NCBI RefSeq assembly: GCF_004570575.1
Contig: NZ_SPPD01000002.1
Span: 1-64,000 of the forward strand
Source: Streptococcus cuniculi
GTDB lineage: Bacteria; Bacillota; Bacilli; Lactobacillales; Streptococcaceae
Direction: 5' to 3'
DNA length: 64,000 nt
A program made the position numbers and the translations under genes. Numbering within the stretch: the stretch's first letter is position 1; the number at the start of each line of letters is the position of its first letter. The notes beneath the pieces are model-generated. The model searched no databases. It saw only the letters and a list, made by a program, of their open reading frames with translations, and was not told the origin of the DNA. This document shows positions 44,499 to 54,400 of the stretch, in pieces.

Positions 44499-46247
44499 TT
44501 ATATTTCCCCGTCATCGACCGCCTTGAGGTGGCGGAAGCGGGGGCTGGTTTCGGCTAGGAAAGCAGGGCTACCTGCCATTGCAAGGGTACCATTTTCAAG
44601 GAAGATGACCTGATCGGCGTATTCAATTCCTTTTAAATGGTGGGTGATCCAAATCACTGTTTTCCCTCTTAACTCTTCCATAAAGGTAGTTAAGAGTTGT
44701 TTTTCGGTAATCGGATCCAAGCCAACAGTCGGCTCATCGAGAATGACAATAGGAGTGTCTTTCAAGAGAATACGGGCAAGGGCTATTCGATGGCGTTCTC
44801 CTCCTGAAAAACGTAGTCCAGCTTCGTCTACCATGGTATCAAGTCCTTGTGGTAGTGCCTCCACCATTTCTTTTAAGCCCACACGGTCCAGAACCTGCCA
44901 GACTTGGTCCAAGCTAGCTGTTTCATTTCCGAGGCGGATATTGTTGAGCAGGCTGGTACGAAAGAGATAGGGAGCTTGTTGGATAACGCCGATATAAGCT
45001 GGAATGCTTTCACCAAGTGCTGTTACTGGCACACCTCCTAAGAGAATCCGTCCAGCGCTAGGTGTCAAATCTCCCCGCAACAAGGTCGCGAGGGTACTTT
45101 TTCCAGAACCGCTTCGACCGAGAATGGCCAGTTTTTGCCCCTGAGGAATGGTTAAGTCTAGCTGGTCTAGCACAAGCTTTTGCTCATTGGGATAGGAAAA
45201 GCTGAGAGCTTCAATATCGATATGATAGGGAGCTTGAGCTTGTGTCTCAGCTACCATTTCAGAACGTAAGTCAGGGAGGGCATTGAGGCGTTCAATCGAA
45301 TCCGCATAGCTATTGGTTTCTTGACTAGCTGTTGAGAGTCCAGCAAAGGCATCAACAATGGGCAGAAGCGAGAGTACAAAGGCTGCTACCCAGTTGGCTT
45401 CTCCGCCATGATTGCCAGTAAAACGCCCACTAGCCCAGATAAAGGTAACCAGAATTAAGAAACCATAAGTTACTTCAAAGAGAAGGGAACGTTTATTCTG
45501 AAAGGCCTTCATTTTGGCTTGGACAGCCAAGAGGTGGTCTTGAGATGCTTCATGGAGGGTGACATATTCCTGCCCTCTCTGGCTGAAGATCCAATCGGAA
45601 ATTCCCAAGACATTGTCTGTCAACTCTGTATAGAGACCATTTTTTAAGGTCTTTTCTTTTTGCTGTCGCGCTCCATTGACTAGAACAGATACGAGGGGAA
45701 AGACAAGGAGGAGAATGAGCAAGTAAAGGAGGATAAACAAGGTAAACCACCGTGAAAAGAAGCCGAGGGCGACTACGATAAAGACATAGAGAGTCCAAAC
45801 GATAACGGTTGGAAAAATGGTTCGCAGATACAGATTTTGCAGGTGGTTAATGTCCTCTGCCAAGAGCCCGATTACATCTCCCAAGCGAAAATCACGCTTG
45901 ATAAAAATAGCATCTTGTTCCAAGGTCTGATAGAGTTTGAGGCGGAGTTTGGAGGTCATTTTGAGAACCCAGTTATGACTGGTTAATCGTTCCAAATAGC
46001 GAAAGACTGGGCGAGCAATTCCAAAGGTCCGTGTGAGGACGATAGGAATGTAAACTAAAAGAATGTTGGTCGGCAGAGAGGCTGACTTGCTGATTAGAAA
46101 ACCTGAAATAAACATCAAGGCACCTGCACTGAAGAAGGTTAAACCTCCAAGAAAGAGGGCAGTTGCTAGAGCCAGCTTGTATTGTTTGAAAAATGGTTTG
46201 ACCCAGTTGTCCTCTCTCATGACACGAAATAAAGGAATTTTAGTCAT
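44499..46247 (-). CDS. cydC: ABC transporter subunit CydC
   Basis: A 582-residue ABC exporter half-transporter. Six helices are followed by an ATPase domain with Walker A GRSGSGKST, signature FSGGERHRIA and Walker B IVILDEPTVGLD. The N-terminal FLGGLTFFSAGALMFISGF is typical of CydC. Together with CydD it exports cysteine/glutathione-type thiols, needed to assemble the haems of cytochrome bd oxidase. It overlaps cydD by eight bases and is the last gene of the minus-strand cluster. Confidence 0.92.
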   Translation of the reverse strand: MTKIPLFRVMREDNWVKPFFKQYKLALATALFLGGLTFFSAGALMFISGFLISKSASLPTNILLVYIPIVLTRTFGIARPVFRYLERLTSHNWVLKMTSKLRLKLYQTLEQDAIFIKRDFRLGDVIGLLAEDINHLQNLYLRTIFPTVIVWTLYVFIVVALGFFSRWFTLFILLYLLILLLVFPLVSVLVNGARQQKEKTLKNGLYTELTDNVLGISDWIFSQRGQEYVTLHEASQDHLLAVQAKMKAFQNKRSLLFEVTYGFLILVTFIWASGRFTGNHGGEANWVAAFVLSLLPIVDAFAGLSTASQETNSYADSIERLNALPDLRSEMVAETQAQAPYHIDIEALSFSYPNEQKLVLDQLDLTIPQGQKLAILGRSGSGKSTLATLLRGDLTPSAGRILLGGVPVTALGESIPAYIGVIQQAPYLFRTSLLNNIRLGNETASLDQVWQVLDRVGLKEMVEALPQGLDTMVDEAGLRFSGGERHRIALARILLKDTPIVILDEPTVGLDPITEKQLLTTFMEELRGKTVIWITHHLKGIEYADQVIFLENGTLAMAGSPAFLAETSPRFRHLKAVDDGEI

Positions 46248-47958
46248 GGTTTCCTCCCATTGCAGTTTTTAGGTGATAGAGCTTGCCTTTTTGAGCTAAC
46301 AGTTCTTCGTAGCTCCCCATTTCCACGATTCGCCCTTGATCAAGCACCAAGATATAGTCCATTTGGTGGAGCCAGTGGAGGCGGTGGGTGGCAAGAAGAA
46401 CCAAGCGGTTGTCCATTAAGGGGAGCATTTTTTCCTTGAGTTCTAACTCGGTTTCAATATCCAGATGAGCAGTTGGTTCATCTAGTAAGAGAATGCGACG
46501 CTCTGTATCGAGAAAGGCACGCGCAAGGGCAATCCGCTGCGCTTGCCCTCCACTAAGGAGACGCGCTCCATTGCCAATGCGGGTGTCAAGCCCCTCTGGT
46601 AAGTTAGCGACCAGCTCCCCTAGTCCCACCACTGAGATAGCCTCTCTCACCTCCTCATCGCTGGCAGTTGGTGTATAAAAGGTAATATTCTCCCGTAGGC
46701 TCATTTCAAAGACATAGGGATTTTGAGGAATATAGATCAGTTGCTTGCGCCAATCCTCTTGATCGAGGTTGGACATTGGCACATCGTCAATCCGAATCTT
46801 CCCTTCTCTAGGCTCTAAAAATCCGCCCAAGAGATTGATAAGACTTGATTTTCCTGAGCCACTCATTCCGATGATACCAATCTTTTGGTAGCCAGAGAGA
46901 GTGAGTGAGGTGCCGTCAAAAAGTGTTTTCTCCTCATAGGCTATGGATATGTTTTCTAGTTCCAAACGGCTGTCTGTATTCCAAGTTGCAATGGTGACCT
47001 GCTCTTTACGGATATTAGGTGTATTCAAGATGCGCTGGATGCTTTGGAGGGCATTTTTACCGTCCAAGGTTGCATGATAGTCGCTTGAGAAATCACGTAC
47101 AGGTAGGAAATACTCAGGTGCCAAAATCAGAATGGTCAGGGCAGGAAAGAGTAAGAGCTGCCCATTGATGAGGCGAAGTCCTAAGAGAACCGCAACAACC
47201 GCAATCGATAGGGTAGTAAAGAAGTCGAGCGCAAAGGTCGATAAAATTCCAATCCGTAAGGCACTCATGGTCGCCTTACGAAACTGTTCGCTGGTCTTGT
47301 AAATCGTTTGAGCGTAGGACTTACTGCGACCGAAGAACTTCAAGGTATCAAGACCACGTAATGTATCCAAAAAGTGATTGGAGAGTAGTTGATACTGCGC
47401 ATATTGGCGGTCTGCCCGTGCCTGCGCAGCATAGCCCAAGATAATCATAAAGACGATGATAATGGGAAAGACGATGAGCAGTACCAAGCCTGATTCCCAG
47501 TCCAAATAAAAGATAAAGAGGAGAATTATCCACGGAATGATACTCATATTCATCATTTTATTCAAGATAAGGTGCAGGTAATTTTCCACCAAGGAGATAC
47601 CGTCAAGAGTCATAGTAATCACATTTCCAGACCCTTCCTTTTGGACGATATGGGGGCCAAGTTCAAAGAGTTTGCGCAGGAGTTGCTTCCGCAGGAGACT
47701 TGCCTGCTGGCTTGAAAAGCAATCGAGGCGCTGATCTTTGAGATAGTTGATAGCATGGCGTCCCAGATAGCAGATGAAAAAACAAGCAGCAGGTAGAAGT
47801 TGACTCTGTAAGGGATTGCCCTCCCAGACACCGGTAATGGCCTGACTGAGTCCTGTGGCCTGTCCGATAATAAAGATTGCTTGTAGGACGTCTAATCCTG
47901 CAAGCAATCCTAGTAGTTTATGAACACCAGACAAGCGCATGATAGCTTTATCCAGCAT
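46240..47958 (-). CDS. cydD: ABC transporter subunit CydD
   Basis: A 572-residue ABC half-transporter: membrane domain with the CydD-like start (AGLDVLQAIFIIGQATGLSQ), then an ATPase domain with Walker A GMSGSGKSS, signature LSGGQAQRIA and Walker B ILLLDEPTAHLD. It pairs with CydC. It overlaps cydB by 11 bases and cydC by eight, so translation of the four genes is coupled. All nucleotide-site motifs are intact. Confidence 0.92.
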   Translation of the reverse strand: MLDKAIMRLSGVHKLLGLLAGLDVLQAIFIIGQATGLSQAITGVWEGNPLQSQLLPAACFFICYLGRHAINYLKDQRLDCFSSQQASLLRKQLLRKLFELGPHIVQKEGSGNVITMTLDGISLVENYLHLILNKMMNMSIIPWIILLFIFYLDWESGLVLLIVFPIIIVFMIILGYAAQARADRQYAQYQLLSNHFLDTLRGLDTLKFFGRSKSYAQTIYKTSEQFRKATMSALRIGILSTFALDFFTTLSIAVVAVLLGLRLINGQLLLFPALTILILAPEYFLPVRDFSSDYHATLDGKNALQSIQRILNTPNIRKEQVTIATWNTDSRLELENISIAYEEKTLFDGTSLTLSGYQKIGIIGMSGSGKSSLINLLGGFLEPREGKIRIDDVPMSNLDQEDWRKQLIYIPQNPYVFEMSLRENITFYTPTASDEEVREAISVVGLGELVANLPEGLDTRIGNGARLLSGGQAQRIALARAFLDTERRILLLDEPTAHLDIETELELKEKMLPLMDNRLVLLATHRLHWLHQMDYILVLDQGRIVEMGSYEELLAQKGKLYHLKTAMGGNHD

Positions 47959-48976
47959 GATGTTCCTCCGATCCGATGACTGGTAATGTAATCCGCTTTC
48001 TAAAGATATAGTAGGTCCACGCAGTGTAGGCTAGGACAAATGGTACTAAGGTCAAGGCTACAATGGACATGACACCAAGTGTGTAAGGGGATGAGGAAGC
48101 GGATTCGATGAGCAGGTCATATTGAGAGCTAATCGAGCTAATCATCACGCGTGGGAAGAGACCTTGGAATAGAAGGGCAACGACTGCTACCAAAGAGAGA
48201 CCGCTGGCAAGAAAGGCAGTCATTTCCGCTTTCTTGATAACAGACAGATGAGCGACAGCTGTGAGGACGACAATCGTGACCACCAAGGCCAAGGTTGGCA
48301 CAAGGTGGAGTTCAAAGAAGTCTGTTTTGAAGAAAAGTAGAACTGCAAAAGCTACCAAGCCCAGATAAAGAATCAGATAGAGGGTTTGAGCATAGTGACG
48401 GGCACGTTTTCGGACGATACCGTCTGTTTTTAGACTGATGTAGTTCAACCCATGCAGATAGGTTAGCAGTACCATGGCTACCCCACCAACCAGTGAAAAG
48501 AGGTTGAAGTAGTCGCTAAATCGGGCAGACATATTGCCATGTTCATCGATTGGCATGCCCTGCACCAAGCTGATGAACATGATTCCGAAGAAGAATGGCA
48601 CGATGAAAGATCCGATTGCCAAGGTCCAGTTCCAGCGTTGCTTTTCATGACTAGGCACTTTGTGGCGGAATTCAAAGGAAACACCACGGATAATCAAACC
48701 GACCAAGATGAGCAATAAGATAAGATAGTAGCCACTAAATAAAGAAGCGTACCAGTAAGGGAAGGAGGCAAACATGGCACCTCCTGCGGTCAAGAGCCAG
48801 ACTTCATTTCCGTCCCAAACAGGACCAATGGTTTCGACAATCTGATCTTTTTCTAACTCGTTTTTTGCCAGCGACTGAACTGCCATTCCTACTCCGAAGT
48901 CAAAGCCTTCAAGGAAGAAGAAGCCAGAAAAGAGTAGGCCGATGAGAAAGAACCATAATAGTTGTAAGTTACTCAT
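47948..48976 (-). CDS. cydB: Cytochrome bd ubiquinol/menaquinol oxidase subunit II
   Basis: A 342-residue membrane protein with eight or so helices and the CydB start (WFFLIGLLFSGFFFLEGFDF, GVGM) and the WDGNEVWLL motif. It supports haem binding in CydA and electron transfer from quinol to oxygen. The start lies one base after cydA, with a GGAGG site. Length is normal for short-loop Gram-positive CydB. Confidence 0.95.
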   Translation of the reverse strand: MSNLQLLWFFLIGLLFSGFFFLEGFDFGVGMAVQSLAKNELEKDQIVETIGPVWDGNEVWLLTAGGAMFASFPYWYASLFSGYYLILLLILVGLIIRGVSFEFRHKVPSHEKQRWNWTLAIGSFIVPFFFGIMFISLVQGMPIDEHGNMSARFSDYFNLFSLVGGVAMVLLTYLHGLNYISLKTDGIVRKRARHYAQTLYLILYLGLVAFAVLLFFKTDFFELHLVPTLALVVTIVVLTAVAHLSVIKKAEMTAFLASGLSLVAVVALLFQGLFPRVMISSISSQYDLLIESASSSPYTLGVMSIVALTLVPFVLAYTAWTYYIFRKRITLPVIGSEEHHAG

Positions 48977-48977
48977 G

Positions 48978-50396
48978 TTAGAATACCTCCTTGTTCAATG
49001 CGTCAACAGAAGCATAGCTCAGTCCTCCATGTTGGTACTCAGGTCCGTGCTGTAATTCACGGATAATGAGTTTTACCATGGTAATGGCGAGAGCGGTAAA
49101 TAAGACAAAGTAGACAATGTTTGAAATCGTCAAGGACGCAACAGATACGTTTGGCGACACACTTTGCTCAATCGTAAAGAGACCATAAACAGTCCAAGGA
49201 TAACGTCCTTGCTCTGCGATAATCCAACCGAAGGTATTGGCAAAGAAAGGGGCAAAGGTCGTGAGAGCAAGGAGCCAAAGCATCCATTTTTTATCGTAGA
49301 GGACTGGTTTTTTCTTGCGAGTCCAAAAGAGTCCTAGGGCTGAAACAAGGAGCATCAAGGTCCCAAAACCAGCCATGATACGGAAGCCGTAAAAGAGGAG
49401 GTTCACCATTGGGAAGTAGTTTTGATCCCCGTACTGGGCAATCAATTCTTCGTTGGCGGTGTCCATTCCTTTGACAGCACCTGATAGCTTATGATAGGAC
49501 AAGACACTGAGCATATAAGGAATTTTGATACCGAACACTTGCTTGTGTTTGGCTTCGTCAGCCCACGCCACAACAGTCCAGGCAGCCGGGTCTCCAGAGT
49601 CTTCATAGTCCCCCTCCATGGCTGCAAATTTCATAGGTTGATCCTCGATGAGTGCCTGCATTTGCGCGTCTCCCGCCCCAAGAACAGAAATGGAGCCGAT
49701 TAGGGAGATGATGAGGCCGATACGGATTGATTTTTTATAGAGGGCTTGGGTGGTTTCTGTCAGACTCTCTTTTTTCAAGAGACGGAAGGCAGACATGCCA
49801 GCAATCAAAATCCCACCCATGGTAATAGCACCGGTAATGACGTGGCTGTATTCATAGATGAATTGCGGATTGGTAATCAAGGCACCAAAGTCGGTCATCT
49901 GGGCGCGCCCATTGACGATCTCGTAGCCAACTGGATGTTGCATGAAGCTGTTGGCAATTAAAATCCACATAGCAGACATCAAAGAACCAAATACGACCAG
50001 CCAGATAAAGGCAGCGTGGAGTTTCTTGCTGATTTTTTTGTTTTCCCAAGTAAACATCCAAAGTCCCAAGAAGGTGGATTCCATAAAGAAAGCAAAGAGA
50101 GCTTCAACTGCTAGAGGAGCTCCGAAGATGTCTCCAACAAAGCGGGAGTAATCAGACCAGTTCATTCCGAATTGGAATTCTTGGATAATCCCTGTTACCA
50201 CACCGACAGCAAAACTAAGGAGCATGATGTTGCCCCAGAATTTGGTTAATTTTTTATACTCTTCCTTGTTGGTTACCACATAGCAGGTCTCCATAATGGC
50301 TACAACTAAAGCGGTTCCGATACTAAATGGAACAAAGAAGAAGTGAAAGATAGTGGTCATCGCGAATTGCAGACGAGCCAGCGTTTCAATGGTCAT
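48978..50396 (-). CDS. cydA: Cytochrome bd oxidase subunit I
   Basis: A 472-residue catalytic subunit. The start LARLQFAMTTIFHFFFVPFS carries the axial His of haem, and the GIIQEFQFGMNW and FFMESTFLGLWMF blocks hold conserved residues of the haem b595/d site. The quinol loop is of the short (Gram-positive) type. The enzyme reduces oxygen to water with menaquinol and adds to the proton-motive force without pumping. Streptococci lack haem synthesis, so haem must be imported. GGAGG stands before the ATG. A small hairpin (AGGAACTG/CAGTTCCT, 50412-50438) lies in the leader. Confidence 0.95.
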   Translation of the reverse strand: MTIETLARLQFAMTTIFHFFFVPFSIGTALVVAIMETCYVVTNKEEYKKLTKFWGNIMLLSFAVGVVTGIIQEFQFGMNWSDYSRFVGDIFGAPLAVEALFAFFMESTFLGLWMFTWENKKISKKLHAAFIWLVVFGSLMSAMWILIANSFMQHPVGYEIVNGRAQMTDFGALITNPQFIYEYSHVITGAITMGGILIAGMSAFRLLKKESLTETTQALYKKSIRIGLIISLIGSISVLGAGDAQMQALIEDQPMKFAAMEGDYEDSGDPAAWTVVAWADEAKHKQVFGIKIPYMLSVLSYHKLSGAVKGMDTANEELIAQYGDQNYFPMVNLLFYGFRIMAGFGTLMLLVSALGLFWTRKKKPVLYDKKWMLWLLALTTFAPFFANTFGWIIAEQGRYPWTVYGLFTIEQSVSPNVSVASLTISNIVYFVLFTALAITMVKLIIRELQHGPEYQHGGLSYASVDALNKEVF

Positions 50397-50791
50397 AATA
50401 TCCTCCGTTTCAGGAACTGAATAGACTATCCAGTTCCTCTCCTAAAATTTCTTTATCCCTTATATCATAACATGTTTATCAAATAAATGGTAGTAGCTAA
50501 AGGGATGATGGCATGACGTACGCATGAAGAAAAAAGTAACCCTATTTTTTCTGAAAAGAGTGAGTATGTTCTGAAAAACAGAAAATATTCGTTGTGTTTT
50601 CTAGAAAACATAACTTTCCGAATGTTTCTTTTTATCAAAAAGAGATTTTTTACAGTTTGGTCTTAGGAAAAAGAGTTGAACTGTGTGACACGGATAATAA
50701 TTTGCGATTTTCATTGTTTTTTCAACAATTGATTTTCTTCATGCGTTTGTCCTGGGGATGATGGTGCGGAAATTTTGCCTTGCCATTCGGG
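50397..50791 (-). promoter_or_regulatory. cydA upstream region with a 16-bp perfect palindrome
   Basis: No gene is seen between menA and cydA. TGTTTTCTAGAAAACA at 50595-50610 is a perfect palindrome about 200 bases before cydA. Nearby are several TTCTGAAAA-type repeats (50547-50580). They may bind a regulator. It does not match Rex or FNR consensus that I know. Confidence 0.4.
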
Positions 50792-51694
50792 CTACCGTAG
50801 TACAATGCCAAGGGCATAGGTGAGCACATGAAAGGTTGACCCCAGAGCCAAAATTTTGATAGCACATGGAAAGGTTTCGGACTTGACTTGTTTTTGCCAT
50901 AGGCGCCTCGTCTGCTTGGTGATAAAGGGGAGTAGGAGCAGGCTGAGGAGACAGGTCAGCGGAGCGATTCCGATCCAGACTTGCCAAGCAATAGCCAGCA
51001 GTGCTAGACCATTTGCCGTAGCAAACAGGTAGAGTCCGCCTTTGATTCCGATATAGTGAACCAGGGTATAGCGATGATTGCGTTCATCTTCTTCCTTGTC
51101 GCAGAGATTATTAGCCAGCATAAGATTGGCAATCCAGAGGGTATTGGGAAGTGCGATGAGGAAAATCTGGGCAAGGGTCAAGAGATTCCAGTCAAAGTGC
51201 GGGGCGATATTGAGGTAGACACAGATGAGACTAATCATAAATCCCATGGTGAATCCTGAGCAGACCTCTCCCACAGGCAGACTGGATAAGGGCTTGGGAC
51301 CTGATGAATAAAAGATGCCAACAGCGTAGCAAAATCCTCCCATAAGGAGTAAGGGCCAGCCCACAAACCATGCAAGAATCAGTCCAAGGGCAAGGGATAA
51401 GGTAAAAAGAACCAGCATCAGACGCCTAATGGTAGGGAGGGAGAGATTTTCCCGCCCGATGATATTGGTTTTGGTCTGATAGTCTAGGTCCACGGCATGC
51501 TGATAGTCCTTGTAATTGTCCCAGACATCGACAAACATATTGAAGAGGAGCATGGCGATAAAGTAGGCTCCGACAGCAAGAGGGTGTATCGCTCCATAGA
51601 CATAGTAGCTAAAACAAATCCCAATCAAAAAGGGGAGGATGCTTGCGGTCTTGGCTTTTATTTCCACCAGTTCCAAAAAAATAGGGAGGGACAT
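50792..51694 (-). CDS. menA: 1,4-dihydroxy-2-naphthoate polyprenyltransferase MenA
   Basis: A 300-residue UbiA-family membrane prenyltransferase with nine or so helices. The first Asp-rich site is in NMFVDVWDNYKDYQHAVD (DxxxD type) and the second in NNLCDKEEDERNHR. It joins a polyprenyl chain to dihydroxynaphthoate to give demethylmenaquinone. The frame opens at GTG 51703; ATG 51694 has AGGTGG at the right distance and is preferred. The window shows no menFDHEB genes, so the ring may come from outside the cell, as in S. agalactiae. It is transcribed toward cydABDC. Confidence 0.9.
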   Translation of the reverse strand: MSLPIFLELVEIKAKTASILPFLIGICFSYYVYGAIHPLAVGAYFIAMLLFNMFVDVWDNYKDYQHAVDLDYQTKTNIIGRENLSLPTIRRLMLVLFTLSLALGLILAWFVGWPLLLMGGFCYAVGIFYSSGPKPLSSLPVGEVCSGFTMGFMISLICVYLNIAPHFDWNLLTLAQIFLIALPNTLWIANLMLANNLCDKEEDERNHRYTLVHYIGIKGGLYLFATANGLALLAIAWQVWIGIAPLTCLLSLLLLPFITKQTRRLWQKQVKSETFPCAIKILALGSTFHVLTYALGIVLR

Positions 51695-51879
51695 GATTTC
51701 CACCTTTCTATCATATTCTATAGCCCTACCATTATAGAGGAAAAAGGGGGAAATTGGAAATAATTGGGATTGAAAAGTGGGGCTATTAGAGACGTATTTC
51801 TCATTCTCTGAATTTTTAAGTGTTTTTTGCTATACTAGAGATAGTAGTTAGAAAAAAGAATTTGAAATAAGGAGAAGCT

Positions 51880-53136
51880 ATGCAGACACTAACATGCCCG
51901 CACTGCGGGGTGGCCTTTCAGGTCAATGAAACAGAGTACAGCCAGTTATTGTCCCAAGTCCGTGGGGTAGAATTTGAGAAGGAAGTGCATGAGCGCTTGG
52001 CGCGTGAGACTGAATTGGTCGAAGAAAAGGCTAAAAATGATTTGCAGCAACAGCTGGCAGAGCGAGACAAAGAAATCGTTGAATTAACGGCTAGGCTGGA
52101 GCAGTCAGAGAAGCAGACAGCGCTAGAAATCCGTTCTGCCCTATCTCAAAAAGAGCAGGAAATCCTTGCCCTTGAAGCCCAGATTGAGAAAGTGCGCCTA
52201 GAAAAAGACCATGAATTACAAGTGGCGCTTTCTTCCATGGAAAAAGAACGTGATACGGTCAAGACAGAATTGCTCTTACAGGAACAAAAGCAGGAGTTAG
52301 CCCTTGCAACGACCAGACAGGAGTTTGAACTGCAATTAAAAGCTGCTAATGAACAAGTTGAATTTTACAAGAATTTCAAGGCGCAACAGTCAACCAAGGC
52401 GATTGGAGAAAGCCTTGAATTGTACGCAGAAGCAGAATTTAACAAGGTGCGACCTCTAGCCTTTCCCAATGCCTATTTTGAAAAGGATAATCTGGTTTCT
52501 AAGAGCGGTTCAAAAGGGGACTATATCTACCGTGAAATGGATGAAAATGGTATTGAAATCCTCTCCATTATGTTTGAGATGAAAAATGAAGCAGATGACA
52601 CGGTGAAAAAGCATAAGAACGATGATTTCCTCAAGGAATTGGACAAGGATCGCAGGGAAAAAGGCTGTGAATATGCGGTGCTGGTCACCATGCTTGAAGC
52701 AGATAATGACTACTACAACACAGGGATTGTGGATGTCAGTCATAAATATGAAAAAATGTACGTGGTCCGTCCTCAGTTTTTTATTCAACTGATTGGGATT
52801 TTGCGTAATGCCGCCATGAATGCCCTGCAATACAAGCAGGAACTGGCCTTGGTGAAAGAGCAGAATATTGATATTACTCATTTTGAGGAGGATTTGGAAA
52901 CCTTCAAACATGCCTTTGCCAAGAACTATCAGTCTGCTAGTACCAATTTCCAAAAGGCGATTGATGAGATTGATAAGTCCATTAAGCGTATGGAAGCGGT
53001 CAAGGCAGCTCTGACAACCAGCGAAAATCAACTGCGTCTTGCCAATAATAAATTAGAAGATGTTTCCGTTAAAAAGTTAACCCGGAAAAATCCAACCATG
53101 AAGGCCAAGTTTGAGGCGTTGAAGGAGGAGCAATGA
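51880..53136 (+). CDS. DUF2130 domain protein
   Basis: A 418-residue protein with a start like a zinc ribbon (LTCPHCGVAFQVN), a long coiled coil (about 45-165, Glu/Lys-rich) and a C-terminal DUF2130 nuclease-like domain (KSGSKGDYIYREMDENGIEI, ILSIMFEMKNEADDTVKKHK). DUF2130 is thought to have a restriction-endonuclease-like fold similar to RmuC; the acidic and Lys residues of MFEMKNE would fit its active site. The function is unproven. AAGGAG stands eight bases before the ATG. It overlaps the acetyltransferase gene by four bases. Confidence 0.85.
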   Translation: MQTLTCPHCGVAFQVNETEYSQLLSQVRGVEFEKEVHERLARETELVEEKAKNDLQQQLAERDKEIVELTARLEQSEKQTALEIRSALSQKEQEILALEAQIEKVRLEKDHELQVALSSMEKERDTVKTELLLQEQKQELALATTRQEFELQLKAANEQVEFYKNFKAQQSTKAIGESLELYAEAEFNKVRPLAFPNAYFEKDNLVSKSGSKGDYIYREMDENGIEILSIMFEMKNEADDTVKKHKNDDFLKELDKDRREKGCEYAVLVTMLEADNDYYNTGIVDVSHKYEKMYVVRPQFFIQLIGILRNAAMNALQYKQELALVKEQNIDITHFEEDLETFKHAFAKNYQSASTNFQKAIDEIDKSIKRMEAVKAALTTSENQLRLANNKLEDVSVKKLTRKNPTMKAKFEALKEEQ

Positions 53137-53567
53137 TTCGTCCCTATCAAGAAGGAGATGTCCTAGCTTGTCAGCATTTACTGGAAGAATTAGGCTATCC
53201 TAGTCCAGTTGAGGAGGTGAATAGGTGGCTCACAGAGCTGTTGGAACACTCCGATTATAGCTTGCTGGTTTATGAAGAAGATGGGCAGGTACTTGGCTTG
53301 ATTGGCTATGCCAAGATGTACTTCTTTGAAAGAAAGGGTGCCTACTTGAGGATTTTAGCTCTGGTTGTCGATAGTCAGTATCGCAACCAAGGAATAGCAA
53401 CAGCCTTGCTCAATAGGGTCAAGCAGATTGGCAAGGAAACAGGCTGTCAGGCTTTGGCTCTAAACAGCGGCAGGGGAGCAGAACGACAGACAGCCCATGC
53501 TTTTTATGAACACTATGGCTTTGAGAAAAAATCAATCGGGTTTACGTATCAACTTGAGGAGAAATAA
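53133..53567 (+). CDS. GNAT-family N-acetyltransferase
   Basis: A 144-residue GNAT enzyme. The acetyl-CoA loop is in LALVVDSQYRNQGIATALLN (Arg/Gln-x-x-Gly-x-Gly/Ala form), and strands VLGLIGYAKMYF and ALNSGRGAERQTAHAFYEHY, GF fit the fold. It transfers an acetyl group to an unknown amine. It overlaps the DUF2130 gene, so the two are probably co-transcribed. Confidence 0.85.
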   Translation: MIRPYQEGDVLACQHLLEELGYPSPVEEVNRWLTELLEHSDYSLLVYEEDGQVLGLIGYAKMYFFERKGAYLRILALVVDSQYRNQGIATALLNRVKQIGKETGCQALALNSGRGAERQTAHAFYEHYGFEKKSIGFTYQLEEK

Positions 53568-53570
53568 GAA

Positions 53571-54333
53571 ATGGATAGCAAAATCTTCCAAGTATTGAAT
53601 CGCATAAAGCATGAATGTGTGGTTCAAGTAGGTTCTAATCTAGTCGGCATATATGTGCATGGCTCTCTTGCCTATGGCTGCTTTTCTTGGGAACAGAGTG
53701 ACATTGATTTTTTAGTGGTTGTTAAGTCCCCTTGTAGCAAGTAGAAAAAGAAAAACTCATTCGTTATTTACTTGAAATAGAGCGATTTGGCCCCAAAAGG
53801 GGCTTGAGATGAGTGTGGTTTGTGAAAAGGACTTGAACCCACCGCGATTTCCCATGCTCTATCAGTTGCATTATTCTATCCAACACCGAACAGCGGCGGA
53901 AGAAGATATCTCCTTGTATTGTGCAAATATGCAGGGAGTGGATATGGATTTGACTGCGTATATCATGGTCATTTTTCAAAAGGGAATTGTCTTATATGGT
54001 GAGGAGATTCCCAAAGTCTTTCAGGCGCCTACTCGAAAAGACTACTTAGACAGTGTCTGGGATGATATTGAAGATAGTACTACAAGGATAACAAAAGACC
54101 CCGTATCTACTATTTTGAATCTCTGTCGGACACTGGCTTATGTGAGAGAAGAGATAATTTTATCCAAGAAAGAAGGTGGGGAATTGGCACAGGAACACTT
54201 GTCTCAACGATACTATCAGATGTTGGAGAGTGTTCTTAGCGCCTATCGGACTGGCGTTGCATTAGTTCCTACTAGTTTAATGGCACAGTTTGTAGAAGAA
54301 TGCTTGGCTGAATTGGCCGAGGATATAGTCTAA
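53571..54333 (+). pseudogene. Frameshifted AadA-like nucleotidyltransferase (DUF4111 type)
   Basis: The first frame (53571-53744) has the nucleotidyltransferase motif YVHGSLAYGCF followed by QSDIDFLVVV, then stops. A neighbouring frame carries on from VEKEKLIRYLLEIE to 54333 as a helical C-terminal domain of the ANT(9)/AadA kind, with the metal-site acidic pair in the first part. One frameshift near 53725-53742 separates catalytic and C-terminal domains. Intact relatives adenylylate aminoglycosides such as spectinomycin; this copy should be inactive. Confidence 0.75.
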
Positions 54334-54400
54334 CGTCTTAAAACGATAACCCTGATCCAGATGTGATAGGGGCATATCCATTGAGAACTAGGAGGAAGCA

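Noticed and set aside
52510..53031. Minus-strand open frame of 173 codons inside the DUF2130 gene
   Set aside because: It is an antisense shadow of a well-supported coding sequence with no start context.
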